From Hermodice carunculata (lineage: Eukaryota; Annelida; Polychaeta; Eunicida; Amphinomidae), in assembly GCA_964020975.1 (NCBI GenBank), contig OZ026612.1, positions 135,228,763 through 135,292,762 on the forward strand: a stretch of 64,000 nt of DNA, written 5' to 3'. Below, in pieces: positions 23,850 through 36,139 of this stretch (the first letter of the stretch is position 1; each line of letters begins with the position of its first letter). The translations under genes were made by a program, and so were the position numbers. Under the pieces are notes generated by a model. The model was not told the DNA's origin and did not search any database. It saw only the letters and a list, made by a program, of their open reading frames with translations.

Positions 23850-26800
23850 AACATGTTATTAACCCTATGTGGCCAAGACAGTAGAGTGTCACGACGAGGT
23901 GCAGACAAACGGGCGAAGAATGTACAGGCCATCAGTAAGGTGATGCACGAGGCTGATCCAGATGATATGCCTTGCTTTGTTGCGAAGGTCTTGAGAAAGT
24001 TACCTCCCATATCTGCTGATCATGTTGATGTCACAACCCTGTGGAGAAAAATATCTTCAATGAAATATGAATCCTTTAACATGAAAGAGAACTTCAAGTC
24101 CTCAAGTATAATTCAAGTTGATATGGACAAGAGACTTTCAGACTCTGAGAACACGAATGGGATACAACCCTCTGCTGACCAAGCGGAACAAACACTGGAG
24201 GCTCCCCGTAACTATGTGGATAAAGGGCCTCAAGTTGCCAGACCTAGGGCTGATCTGACAGAGGTTTCTCGGATGTACAACCCTGTTTCTACAGAGAGAC
24301 AACCGTCAGGTGGGCAGACAATTTGTGCGACATCGAGTGCGGAAACTGTGTCCCCACCAAATACTTAGACTACAGTTCAGCCAACTGTTATTACTGTTGT
24401 GTCAAAACAACACAGCCCGCAAATAAAGATTCAAATGCCCCTGTTTGCCAGAACACGGTGGTTTCGAGGCCAACAAATGTGACTGATGATGGGTTTGCCA
24501 TTGTTCAACGCAAAAAAACAAAAATCAGTGATTGGTTGTGCAAAGGGAGATCCGGTCTTTTGGTTGGCGTTGTGCCGCGAAGCAAAGACAGTTCAGTGTT
24601 TGTAACACGCCCGGACCCATATACATCTGTTGAGGCTCTTGTTTCCCACCCACTTGAGACGGCAAACATTGTGATCGGTTATAAGAAACTTGCTACCAAG
24701 TTTGACTCTTACGAGTCGTTCAAACTGTCAGCTGATCTAAGATGCCAAGACGCTTCTTGACGGCGCTACGTGGCCGGAACATGTACTTGTGCGAAAATTT
24801 TATGCTCCTCGACAATCTTTTAATAAGCATTAAATTATAGTTAACATAATGGAGAAGCTCAGACCAGTACGCTTTAATTGTCAATCAGTAAAATCTTCTG
24901 TTAACAATGTGCGTAAACTACTTGACTTCCATGACATATGTTTATGGCAGGAAGACTGGCTTGTAAAGGACGATCTGCCCTTCCTCGCTGGGATCAGGAG
25001 GCCTAACCACTTACACGGGGTCGCCCTTTCGGCGGCACGGCTATTATGTGGACAAAAAGCCTGGCTGATTATATTCAAATTAAAACTTATGACGATTCAC
25101 GTCTGCTTGGGACCAGAGTAGATCTACCTTCCACAGGTTTATTCATTCTATGTGTTTATCTCCCATGAGTAGATGGTAATTATGATGAATTTGTCAACTG
25201 TTTGGGAAAAATACACAGTATGAAACATATACTACCAATGTAATCATTATGGGTGATATGAACGCTTAACCTAGGTCTGTCTTTGGTGATGAGTTGAATA
25301 ATTTCTGTGACAATAATGGGTACTTTATCAGGAATTAAAAAAAAAAAACAAAAAAAAACCCTCGGTAGAGACTTCGACATGTTTACATATGTCATCGCAG
25401 CCCATGGCACAACTTCGTGGCTTGACCAGTGCCTTACGAGTAAAAATGTTCGCAATTCACTGCATGATGTGACAGTTTTATATATGATTACATACCGGTA
25501 TCTTCAGATCATTTTCCCTTCTCCGTTACATGCGCTATTGACAGCCTCCCTATATTTTCTTACTCAGAAGATGGGTTTGCTCACAAGCTGGACTGGTGAA
25601 TTCAAGGAGGTGCCTGACTGGAACGAACATGTTGGTGACCTGCACACTGCTGCCCGCGATGCTTTTCAGATGTGGAGGGATGGCGGACAGCAGAGGCATG
25701 GCCCCTCATACGAAATAACGAGGGAAAAGTCGTGCACAGTTTAAGTATGCCATGAGAAGGTGTTAACGTCATGAAGAGTCCACGAGGGCTGATGTGATGG
25801 CAAAAGGTTTGATGAACAAGGATATTAATGATTTTTGGAAGACTGTGTCAGTTATGAATGATAAAAGTCTTCCGTCGTCTGCGAGTGTTGGTGGTAAGGT
25901 CGGATATCACGATACAGCTAATATGTGGGCTAATCATTTCAGCGGCCCATTGAACGATGATAAAAGTACCGAGCATAAGCGGTCCGTTTGCACTTAAGTA
26001 TCACATATTATCATCTCCATTAAAATGATCGTATCGAGTAACAAATTAGAGTGTATTTTGAGAGATCTTTCTCTGGGTAGGTCAGTTGGCCCAGAGGGTA
26101 TCACGGCTGAAAACCTTAACTTTGCCAGTAACATACTCTGTTGTCTCTTGGCTGGACTTTTCAGTGCGATACATGTGCATGGTTGCAGTTCTGCTGTGAC
26201 AGAAATTGACTCGTGCCTCATATTAAGAATAGGGCTGGAGATGTAACGGACAAAGATAATTACAGACCAGTTGCTTTCGCTGCTATGTTTTCGACGGTTT
26301 TCGAACAGGGTTGACTGACACGGTGTGAGCACATTCTTTAAACTACCGTTTTTCAGTTTGCTTTTAAAAAGCGTCATGGCACTAACATGTGCATATATGT
26401 ACTTATAGAAATCATTTCTTATTATCGATCTCATGGTAGCCCGGTCTTTATTTGTTTCATAGATGCCAAGAAAGCCCAGTCATTATTTGTTTTATAGATG
26501 CCAAGAAAGCTTTTGACAGTGTAAATCACTGGACATTGCTTCATAAGCTGCTTAACAGACATGCACGGACTTTCATTGTAAAGTGTTTAATTTGTTGGTT
26601 TTCTTTACAGCAGTTTTGTGTGCAGTGGGGGCCAGCAACCTCTTATAATTTCTCTGTATTAAATGGGGGTACGCCAGGGCGGGATCACCTCCCTTCAGCG
26701 GTTCAATGTCTGCATGGACGACCTTAACAGTAAACTTTGTAAGCAGTCATCTCGGCTGTGTCACATTGCTGGTTCTTTTACTATAACCTTAGTTATACAG

Positions 26801-27430
26801 ATGATATGGTGCTGATTAGCCCTTCTGTGAAGGGTCTAATTACCACTTGCGAAGAATACGCCGTCGAACATGATATTACTTATACATTACGAAAAGAAAA
26901 ACCCAGAATGTATGTATATCAAACCGCCTTCCTCATACTTCGATATAACCCCTTCCGTGTATATGGCCGATAAACAGCTGCCATTTGTAACAGTTTTAAG
27001 TATCTTGGCCATGTTTTGACACATGATTTCTCTGATAATTCAGACATCAAGCGTCAATTTAGGTCTGTTTGTACAAGGGCTAATATGCTTCATCGTACCT
27101 TTTATAGTTGCAGTCATGAGATAAAGATTTTCCTCTTCAAAACTTTCTGTTCGTCATTGTACACAGCCCAGCTCTAGCAGGAATATACAAATTGGAAATG
27201 GATCAAATGAAAATATGCTTCAATAATTCCCTGAGATGGTTTCTTGGATACCCTAGTCACTGTAGTGCAAGTGCTATGTTTGCCCAGAATCGTGTTAAAT
27301 CTATGCAGGAATTGCTACGTCATGTGTTATATATAATTTTGTAAATAGACTCCACTCATATGCTAACACTGTGATACAAACGTTGATAAATTATGATGTA
27401 AGATGGTGCTCAAGCATGTGGACCACATGG
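23850..27430 (+). mobile_element. LINE-B: ORF1 and ORF2 (endonuclease, YADD RT), decayed
   Basis: ORF1 remains at about 23,853-24,840 in two frames. Its C-terminal part reads FAIVQRKK, LLVGVVPRSKDSSVFVTR, FDSYESFKLSADL and, in a shifted frame, ATWPEHVLVRKFYAPR, a layout typical of LINE ORF1 proteins that bind RNA. ORF2 starts at 24,849 (MEKLRPVRFNCQSVKSSVNN and DICLWQEDWL), an APE-type endonuclease N-terminus; TRVDLPSTGLFILCVYLP, RDFDMFTYV and HGTTSWLDQ lie further on (25,110-25,430). RT motifs: ECILRDLSLGRSVGPEGITA (26,046-26,105), DAKKAFDSVNHWTLLHKLL (26,503-26,555), GYARAG/VRQGGITS (about 26,670), YTDDMVLISPSVKGL (26,793-26,840), where Ala is Thr. C-terminal: KICFNNSLRWFLGYPSHCSA (about 27,208-27,270). 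An A-rich run at 25,335-25,360 and many breaks. A LINE-A copy has replaced its 3' end at about 27,440. Confidence 0.8.
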
Positions 27431-27439
27431 TACAGACTT

Positions 27440-29338
27440 TTATGTGTACAATTTAGTTAGTCAAGGCCTATTAACGTCAAAAAACTCAGGATTCAAACAA
27501 AATGACTCGACTATAAATCAGCTAATAAGCATACTGCACAATATTTATAACGGTTTAGAAAACCACAACGAAGCTCGAATAGTTTTTCTAGGTGTCTCCA
27601 AGGCCTTTGACCGCGTTTGGCACGAGGGACTATTGTTCAAGCTACGTCAATTGGGTTTTGAAGCATCATTGGTACGTAGGGTACGTAGTTATCTCTCAAA
27701 TCGTCGGCAACGAGTGGTCATCCAGGGCCACTGCTCACAATGGCTCCCTGTGGAAGCCGGAGTTCCCCAAGGATCTATTCTTGGACCCCTTTTATTTCTT
27801 GTATTTGTAAATGACATTGTAGATAACATATCATGTGATATAAGATTGTTTGCCGACGATACTAGCATCATTGAAATTGTAAAAAATCCCATCATCTCAG
27901 CGAACCGCATGAACGGTGATTTGAGAAAAGTTGACCAGTGGAGTCATCTTTGGCACGTCTTATTTAATGCATTGAAATCTCTTTCTCTAATATTTTCGAC
28001 AAAACGCGACAAATATGAGCATCCTCCATTACTTCTGGGTGAAAAAGTCATACCAGAAACAACCAGCCATACTCACCTGGGGAAAACTCTTATCTTCAAA
28101 TTTAACGTGGAATGCACATATTGAGAGAATTATAGATAAAGCCAGTAAACGTCTTGCTGTCTTGAAGAGACTGAAATTCAAACTATCTAGAAATACCTTA
28201 TGCAAACTATATCTCACTATGGTGCGTCCAGCACTTGAATATGGGTGTGTACTTTTTGATAATTGCAGCAAAGGACTCTCGGACCTTCTTGAGTTCGTGC
28301 AATATGAAGCGGCCAGAATCTGCACGGGCGCTCGTCGCCACACCTCGCTTGACCGTCTACTCTCTGAATTAGGGTGGCAAACTCTAGCAGACCGGCGTAA
28401 ATATTTCAAACTAGTTGCTTTCTTCAAAATGTACCACGGATTGTGTCCCGAATATTTATCAAGTATAGAACCCTTAAAACCAGCCGATACCAGTGGTCAT
28501 AGTCTTAGAACACCGCAGTATTTGAGACAGGTCAAATTTTGTACAAAACGGTTTGGTGATTCATTCTTGCCTTCAGTAATTAAATCGTGGAAGGACCCAC
28601 CGGACGACATACGTAGCTCTATTTCTCTATCAAAATTCAAATTAACCCTGAAACAAACTTTGTTGGCCACTGATAACGTCCCCCCATACTACGCTCATGG
28701 TGACCGTTTTGCCAATATTTGCCAAACCCAGCTACGTCTACGTCACTCAGGTCTACACGCACATCACTTCAAAATAAACGTTATAGCCTCTTCATCGTGT
28801 GATTGTGGTCATCCCGTCGAAGACATTATTCATTTCTTTCTCTTTTGTCCACCACATGCTGCCCCCCCCCCCCCCCCCCCGTTTAAACCTGTTGAAGGAA
28901 ATTATAGATATTGTCGCACCAGGGGTTCACTCAAGCTTAATGGTCCATGTAGCTAGTGAACGCTTGGTGGAAATTCTGTTATGTGGCAACACAGACTTTA
29001 CACTTGAAGTTAACCAACAATTTTTTTCAAGTGTACAAAAATTCATAATTAATACTCGGAGGTTTCACTTTTAAGGTCTGGTGTGTCATATGTTGCTGAA
29101 ACTAATTTGAATCGTTAATAGATGGGTTATTTGTACATTTTATGTGAGGTATAAACTTGACGATGTATGCTTTCTTGTGATATATAGGACTGTAATGCTT
29201 TCCGTTTAACATGTATCTTTCATTGTACTTGTCCTGTGCGTCTTGTACATAGACCATGTGTTGCCTTGTATGTCTGGAGAGCCTCCAGATTAGTAATTTT
29301 GTACTACCTAGGCAATCCAGGTAAAATAAATATGTTTA
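27440..29338 (+). mobile_element. LINE-A best copy: RT (FADD), thumb, Cys motif and tail
   Basis: 5'-truncated Jockey/CR1-superfamily LINE. First frame (27,444-28,124): DSTINQLISILHNIYNGLE; KAFDRVWHEGLLFKLRQLG (first Asp motif); SNRRQRVVIQGH; VPQGSILGPLLFLVF; FADDTSI with Phe-Ala-Asp-Asp at 27,849-27,860. A frameshift at about 28,080 (after SHTHLG) leads to the second frame (to 28,956): LTWNAHIERIIDKASKRLA; VRPALEYGCVLFDNCSKGL; AARICTGARRHTSLDRLL; FANICQTQLRLRHSG; and CDCGHPVEDIIHFFLFCP, the C-terminal Cys/His motif. A 19-base C run (28,862-28,880) breaks the frame there; the last part, LVEILLCGNTDF and FSSVQKFIINTRR, lies in another frame to about 29,073. 3' UTR ends ATGTCTGGAGAGCCTCCAGA, AGGCAATCCAGG and AATAAATATG at 29,270-29,338. 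Only about two frame breaks, so relatively recent. Confidence 0.9.
28862..28880. repeat. 19-base poly(C) run
   Basis: Homopolymer within LINE-A coding sequence directly after the Cys/His motif. It breaks the reading frame; length could also be a sequencing uncertainty. Confidence 0.9.
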
Positions 29339-29348
29339 TAGTAATATA

Positions 29349-29527
29349 CAGTAAAACCTTCGTTAAGTGGACGCCCTTGGGACCGGGCAAAAGTGTCCAC
29401 TTAAGACAGGTGCCCACTTAGTGCAGGTCCATTAACATGGGAAGTATAGGGAACTAGGCCAGGCAACAGTGCCCACTAAACACAGGTGCCCTCTTAGCGG
29501 AGGTGCCCACTGGGACAGGTTTTACTG
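29349..29527. mobile_element. 179 bp MITE with TA target duplication
   Basis: Ends CAGTAAAACCT and AGGTTTTACTG are perfect inverted repeats, flanked on each side by TA (29,347-29,348 and 29,528-29,529). Interior has repeated GTGCCCACT-like blocks. The TA duplication and CAGT-start fit a Tc1/mariner or pogo-type non-autonomous element. It sits right behind the LINE-A tail at 29,338. Confidence 0.8.
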
Positions 29528-29559
29528 TAATTAACTAATTTTTAAACTTTGGGACTGTA

Positions 29560-29800
29560 TGGCATTTTTACCAACACTCTTTTTAATTTGTATATGTATT
29601 TTATGCTAGTGTCGGCAGCCGGAGGGGGACGGTCAGCTTTGTCTCGCTTGAGTGGCCAGTGACTAGCCATGCATTCATCGAAGACCACTTTCCACTCGCA
29701 ATGATAATGGGATTAGAACTGACCAGGACTCAATAGCTGCTACTGTTGAAACCGACACGGCGGCAGTGTCGACCAGTTAAAAAAAAAAATAATAACAGTA
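29560..29800 (+). mobile_element. probable LINE 3' UTR and A-rich tail
   Basis: GC-richer stretch with TGTCGGCAGCCGGAGGGGGA, GATAATGGGATTAGAACTG, GACACGGCGGCAGTGTCGAC (a hairpin), ending GTTAAAAAAAAAAATAATAA at about 29,777. Structured 3' UTR followed by an A/ATA tail is usual for LINEs. No coding part is attached, so the family is unclear. Confidence 0.45.
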
Positions 29801-29804
29801 GGAC

Positions 29805-30735
29805 CTACTTAATAACACGGTGTAGTTGGCATAATACTATTCAGTTAACTTTGTGGAGGGGAAAATGTACCGCACTTCTGGGTGGGACCACGGGATGGGA
29901 AAAAAGGGACATGCACCCAGGGACTTGTGCAAGTCTATAAGAATACATGTATAATGCTCTCACATATGGGGTCAACCCTCCACAGGTGGGTCGACAATGG
30001 CAAGGCGGGAAGGAAGACAAGGAATATCCGAGCTGCTTGGCGCACTGGCGGCTCCACAGTGGCAGTGTGAGGTTGCAGTCAGGGTGCTACGGCCGCGCCC
30101 AGCAGGCTATAACCTCCCCTTCAGTCGCTCCCTGTAATGAGGATGCATTAGCTTGTTGCACAAACTCAGTGGTAGCAAATTAGCTTGCACCTATATAGAT
30201 TGCTGTAAGCCCCTCTTCTTTCTTCCAATATATGTTTAATATGTATAGACCTAATTTATTGTGACTTTATGTAGTGTCAACTGTCAATTTTACTTGACGG
30301 ATGGGGCATAATGTGTTATTCCCCCCCCCCCCCCCGTTCCAATAAATGGATCGGAGTTGAAGTACACTCTGTGTATGGCACTATAGCTGATTGGCCTGGA
30401 GATCTTGCCCCTGTGAGTGGTACACCTGTGCTTTGCCTGGAGATCTCACAGAGGTGAGTGCTACACCAGTGCAGTCAGCTGTGGTGCCAATAGTGCCCCT
30501 CCCTGTTTTAATGTTGAATGTGGCCTATATTTACTATAATCAACAAACGCATCTAACTGCGAGGCTAAGCATTCAATTGGTTACATTTAATTATTTATTC
30601 TTCTCTTTATTTTTGCCTAACTTAAAAGTTTTATCAGTTAGTACAAAGTTATTGTATGTCTGTATTATTGTACCCTTCTGCTGGTTTACTGGTATGTTCA
30701 TGCTACTGGATCTAATTTTATTATACATTAATTAG
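29805..30735. other. spacer with poly(C), no gene seen
   Basis: Contains a GC-richer part (29,980-30,130), a 15-base C run (30,321-30,335) and a repeated phrase around CCTGGAGATCT (about 30,399 and 30,439). Part may be the 5' UTR of LINE-D, which starts coding at 30,741. Short frames have no recognised motif. Confidence 0.4.
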
Positions 30736-30740
30736 CCCAC

Positions 30741-33700
30741 ATGGTGTTACTTGATAATGTACGCATAGCTTGCTGGAATATAGACGGTCTTTTTCAAAGA
30801 ATAGGAGGCCAGAGGCACTGCAAACTTGGTCAGGAGCAAATACAAACAGAAATAAATAAATTTGATATTGTGGGACTTCTAGAAACGCACTGCGGAAAAG
30901 ACGAACCACTGTCTCTGACTGACTATGTTATTAAATCCAACTCGCGCCAAAAAACTTAGAATGCGCACAAATACTATGGCGGCTTAGCAGTTGGCATTAA
31001 AAACAGTATCAAACCCGGAATTACAGTGATGCCGGTGAAAAATTCCGAAATATTATGGCTCAGGATGAGTAAAGATTTCTTTAACATGAATCAGGATATC
31101 TACATTTCCTTTGTATATATATAAGCCCCCACGGCTCACCCTTCTCGCAGAAAAGAGAAGATATTTTTGATTTACTTGAACGGGACATATCTGTATATTC
31201 TAAACTTGGTAACTGTCTTGTGTGTGGCGATTTTAATGCCCGCACTGCCACTGAGCCTGATTTCGTTTCTGAAGATAATGATAAATATTTACCGATCCCA
31301 CAAAACTATATTTGTGATGTAGATTCGACTGGAAAAAACATGGATAAGACAAAACCAGATACTCACGGCGTTAAGCTGCTAGATCTGTGCAAAGCCTCTG
31401 GCCTCCGCATTCTTAACGGTAGGCTACTAGGGGATACCCTAGGTTACCCTACTTGCTTTAGCCATGCGGATGCACCCAGCGTAATCGATTACATGTTAGC
31501 TAATCAGTCGCTTATCAGGAAACTGAAATTTTTCCATGTGCAGGACCCAGGTGTTTTTTCTATTCATTGTCTTATATCTACTTGTATTGTGACTGGGCAA
31601 TTCAATTTTAACTTTGACACGGTACCTACTAGAGTTGGTAAGAAGTTTATCTGGCAAGATGGTGATGACAGCAGGTACCGAGACGCCCTCTTATCCCTGA
31701 GTGTACAAGACAAAATGCAACAAATTATGAATAGGCTGGCTAATAACAGCTACGAAGCTACAGAACTTGTATCTGATGTTACACATTTGTTAACACATGC
31801 TGGTGAAGTTGCCCATATAAAAAATATACGTGTTGGTGCTAGAAGACATAAGCCAAATAATAGGAGGACTAAAAAAAGAACGTGGTACGATACAGATTGT
31901 CGCCAACTGTATAAAGATATAAAGAAAATGGCAGCAATTTTGCATACAAAACCTTTCGATCTAAACCTGCTACAACAACTACAGAAACAAAAGAAAACAA
32001 TACAAAAAGCTACTTAACTGGAAAAAGCGCAAGTTTCAATCCACAATCATCCACCAATTAGAAAATCTAGAAGAGAAGAACCCGTCAGCTTTTTGGAATT
32101 TATATGGTCAATTAAACAACTGTTCCAAATCAAAAGTCAGCAACCCAATCGATACTTCAGAGTGGATTGAATATTTCAAGAAATTATTTAACAATGTCAA
32201 TACCCCCCACATAAACTCCATTGATGATTTTATAAGTCAAAACCGGGACAAAATTTTTAATGAACTAAACTTCAGGATTAATCTCGATGAAATTAAATCA
32301 GCTGTGAAAGATTTAAACCGAGGAAAATCACCCGGTACTGACGGTATTTTAAACGAAATGTTTAAATGTGGCCTTGACGAACTGGCACCTCTACTCCTTG
32401 AAGTATTCAATCAAGTACTTAGTAGCGGCACATTTCCCGAGCTGTGGCGCGAGAATATACTGACCCCAGTACACAAGAAGGGCGTCACTGATAAACCTGA
32501 AAACTACAGGGGCATTGCCTTATCTAGCCACTTCAGTAAGCTATTTTGTACAATTTTACATATTAGACTCTATAATTATTTCGAAACTAATAACGTCATT
32601 CCGAATCCACAAATTGGCTTCCAAAAGAAAAGTAGAACTGCAGACCACATTCTTACGCTGAAAACCCTAATAGATAAACATTTAAATCATGGCACCAAAA
32701 AATATCTATATGTATGCTTTGTCGATTTCAAGTGCGCATTTGACACTGTGTGGAGACAAGCCTTGCTATATAAATTGTTACTTAATGATGTCGTTGGTAA
32801 TTTTCTTGGTATTTTAGCATCTATGTACAATGAGGTGAAGTATTGTATAAAGACTGAACACGGATACACGGAACCCTTTACATCAAATCTTGGGGTTAAG
32901 CAGGGATGCGTTTAAAGTCCTATTTTGTTCAATCTTTTTCTAGCAGATCTACCAGATATTTTTGATAATAGTTGTGATCCTGCTGAATTATATGATTCTA
33001 AACTTAATTGCCTGCTATATGCAGATGACCTAGTTTTAATGTCGCAATCAGCAAATGGTCTGCAAACCTCCCTTAATAAATTACATGACTATTGTAAACA
33101 ATGGAAATTGACAGTAAATATATTAAAAACCAAAGTTATGGTGTTTAACAAGGGTGGTCGTATAATAAAAACCAAGTCGTTCCAATTTGGGAAGCAACCC
33201 ATAGAAACTACACAACATTACTGTTACTTGGGTGTTGAATTCAGTGCTTCTGGTACATTCACCCTGGCAATTAACAAACTTAAAGACCAAGCCAATAAGG
33301 CCTTATTTAAGATTAGTCAGTTCCCGGTTAATAACAATGTTAAGCTATCTTTAAAACTCTTTGGGTCTCTTATTATGCCAATATTATCCTACAGCAGTGA
33401 AGTTTGGGGTCCCACCCTATTAAAAGGATTGAATGACAACAATTTGATGGCACTATGTAATAAACCAACTGTGGAAAGTATACACGTAAAATTTTGTAAA
33501 TACATTCTTGGTGTACAGCGAAAAGCTACTAATGCGGCGGTGATCGCTGAACTGGAAAGCTACCCAATCAAGATCGAAATAGCCTGTAAGGCCGTAAAAT
33601 TTTGGATCCACCTTCAAAATTACAATCAAAACTCACTGGTCTTTATATGTTTATTGGAGAACTATGACCAATTCTATAAGGGGAAAGATTGTTGGATCAA

Positions 33701-34620
33701 GTCTATTTCTAAAATTTTGCACCTTGCTGGTATGCAGGAAACTTGGAACAACCTAGGAGGGGTTAATACACACGCTATGTTATTGAAACTTAAAAGTCAC
33801 TTGCAGAATGTGTACGAGGCCCAGTGGTACAAACATATCAAGGGTACCGGAAGAGAAGATTCTCATAAGCTTCGCACATATTGTAAATTTAAAGATAAAT
33901 TTGATATTGAATCATACTTACGAAACAATAGGCCCCTTAAACTTAGGCAAAACCTGAGTAAATTAAGAATAAGCGCACATACTATGGCTATTGAAACCGG
34001 CAGGTAAACCAATCCAAAAACACCCATTGAAATGAGAAAATGGGTTTTATGCGACAATGGAGCAGTTGAAGATGAGTACCTTGTGGTAATCGGTTGTAGT
34101 AAATACCAAAAGGATAGAAGCAATCTGTATTCTGATTTGACAGGCTTAGATGCAAACTTTGTGGCCCTAAACGAATATGACAAGTTCCTAGTATATATTA
34201 TGAAAATGGGCAACAGCCCTGAGGCCGGCCGGCCAATACTGAGGTATATAAACATTATTTTTGACACCAGAAAAAAGCATCTCGGCTTCTAATTGATTTG
34301 TGCATGTCAACAGAGAGGTTTGGTGACAACATGAATAAAGTGCCAATCCTATACATCAGCTGTGATCACTGGGTGCACCTGTATTTTGTAAATATTCATG
34401 TTGCCTATAATTATCTGCCTGTGTACTTTTTTAATTCTGTTCTTTTTTTTTCTTTTTTTTCTTCTTCTTCTTCTTATTATTATTTTATTTATTAATCTTT
34501 TTCTTCCATTTTTTCCTGTAGATATTGTTGATATGCTAGTTTTGTGTTTGTATGTGTTTTGACTATATCGTGTAATGTATATCGATTCATGTCAATAAAG
34601 TTATCTATCTATCTATCTGT
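30741..34620 (+). mobile_element. LINE-D: near-complete YADD-type LINE (endonuclease, RT, Cys motif)
   Basis: A single-ORF type LINE, about 3.9 kb. Endonuclease: NVRIACWNIDGL and FDIVGLLETHC (30,760-30,895), GDFNAR at about 31,223, SVIDYMLAN (31,478) and SIHCLIS (31,560), where the usual Ser-Asp-His reads Ser-Ile-His. Linker RRTKKRTWYDTDCRQLYKDI (about 31,861-31,920). RT: DLNRGKSPGTDGILNEMFK (32,310), FPELWRENILTPVHKKG, ENYRGIALSSHFSKLF, VCFVDFKCAFDTVWRQALLY (first Asp), GVKQGCV, and Tyr-Ala-Asp-Asp at 33,018-33,029. Then VNILKTKVMVFNKGG, YCYLGVEFSASGTF, MPILSYSSEVWGP and VKFCKYILGVQRKATNAAV. C-terminal LCDNGAVEDEY (about 34,045), a Cys motif missing a Cys and a His. Breaks: stops at 30,957, about 31,123, 32,913 and 34,005 and frame changes near 31,140 and 32,015. 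Tail CAATAAAG then (ATCT)n at 34,588-34,618. Confidence 0.9.
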
Positions 34621-34624
34621 TACT

Positions 34625-34860
34625 TAGTTTATTCGTGTATATATGCATGTTTCTTAATTGGATTGGAATGTTAAACCTTGAGTTTGTTGTTTAATTGTAT
34701 TACAGCATGTTTACCTGAGTGCATAGTCATATGTTTGTACGTTGTATTGTCTTGTGCGTCTTATATATATCATTTTGTGCGTCTCCGTGTCTGGAAAACC
34801 CCTAGATTAGTTATATTCTATGTAATCCAGTGAAAATAAAAATGTTTAAACTAAACTAAA
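34625..34860 (+). mobile_element. LINE-A 3' UTR and tail
   Basis: Follows the LINE-D tail directly. Contains TTGTCTTGTGCGTCTTATAT, GTGTCTGGAAAACCCCTAGA and ends ATAAAAATGTTTAAACTAAA. Non-coding 3' end only, so a severely 5'-truncated copy. Confidence 0.75.
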
Positions 34861-34862
34861 AC

Positions 34863-36130
34863 ATGACAATATTGGAAATATCTTACAGACGAATACTGCT
34901 GAGTCTATCTACAAACCCTTGTCTAAATTATTCAATCTTTGTCTCAATCAATCTTACTTCCCCACTGCTTGGAAGAGATCTAATACATGTCGTGTGTTTG
35001 AAAAATACCAATGGACAGATAAAAAGCAACCATCACCCTATTTTTCTGCTTTGCAGTGTTTCAAAAGTGTTTGAAACGTTGGTATTTCATGTTCTTTGTG
35101 AATACTTCTTTAGTAATTATCTTCTCACTACCCAAAATTCGGGCTTTAAGGCTGATGACTTGACAATTAACCAGCTTGTTTATATTGTTCATGATATTTA
35201 CAATAGCCTAGATAACTTCAGAGAGAGTCAAGAATTGTCTTCCCTGATATTTCTAAGTCTTTTGATGAGGTTTGGCACCCAGGACACCACCCCCGCCCCC
35301 TTTCATCTCGGCAGCGTGGTCTTTCTGAGAAACTAGTAGTTATTTATCAAACAGCTTTTTTCAGTACCTCATTATCCAAAGTCAAACATCTTCCTGGCTG
35401 CCGATTGAGGCGGCCGTCCCTCAGGGATCCATCCTTGGTCCACTGCTTTTCATGGCATATGTATGAACGATCTGGTTGATAATTTGGCATTGGGGAAAGC
35501 TATGGTGTGTCATTTTCAATGCCCTTATCTCTTCATCTGTCATCTTTTCTAACAAGCTTATTGAACCTCGGCATCCTCCTGTACTTCTTGGGGAATCGGC
35601 TATTCCTGAAACTGACACTCTCGCACACATGCCCTTCGTCACAGATTTAAATATAAACTTTCATGTGAGACCCTAGTTAGAATTTATTGCACTATGACTC
35701 GACCAATTCTCGAATATGGCTGTCTCCTCTTTGACAACTGTGGTCAAGGTCTCTCGGACCTTCTTGAATCTGGCAGAATGAGGCAGCAAAAATATGTACC
35801 ACCGCGTAAAGATACACTATGATATAAATCTCTTACTTGGAACTTGGTCGGTCAGTCTTAAAATTAATACTCTTCTATCAGATGTATAATAATTAATGCC
35901 ATCCTGTCTTTCCAATCTTAGATTTGGCCATATTTGTGACACACAACACATATGTGCAGGTTTCTCTGAACTCAATCGTGATCTTTTTAAAGTCGACATT
36001 AATACACACCCTGCTTGCTCTTGCTCTCACCATAATAAGACTCGTATCATGTTTTCCTTTACTGTTCAAATTACCTTCTCCACAGAAAAGAACTTGCCAA
36101 GGTGTCAGATCTATAGCCAGCACCTTTGGA
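34863..36130 (+). mobile_element. LINE-A copy, decayed
   Basis: Second LINE-A copy head-to-tail with the previous tail. Visible: LLCSVSKVFETLVFHVLCEY (about 35,042-35,105), DLTINQLVYIVHDIYNSLDN (about 35,158-35,220), SKSFDEVWHPG (about 35,255, first Asp), PSLRDPSLVH for the GS/ILGP block; an FADD box is not seen. MTRPILEYGCLLFDNCGQGL (about 35,694-35,755) and, near 35,925-36,020, FGHICDTQHICAGFSELNRD and CSCSHHNKT, the C-terminal Cys motif region. Many frame breaks; the copy is older than 27,440-29,338. Confidence 0.8.
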
Positions 36131-36139
36131 TAACCTTTC

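Noticed and set aside
23853-24368. A 171-codon host gene
   Set aside because: Its neighbours continue into LINE ORF1 and ORF2 motifs; it is best read as LINE-B ORF1.
28029-28427. A 132-codon open frame on the minus strand
   Set aside because: It is the antisense of the LINE-A coding frame, which has clear RT-associated motifs.
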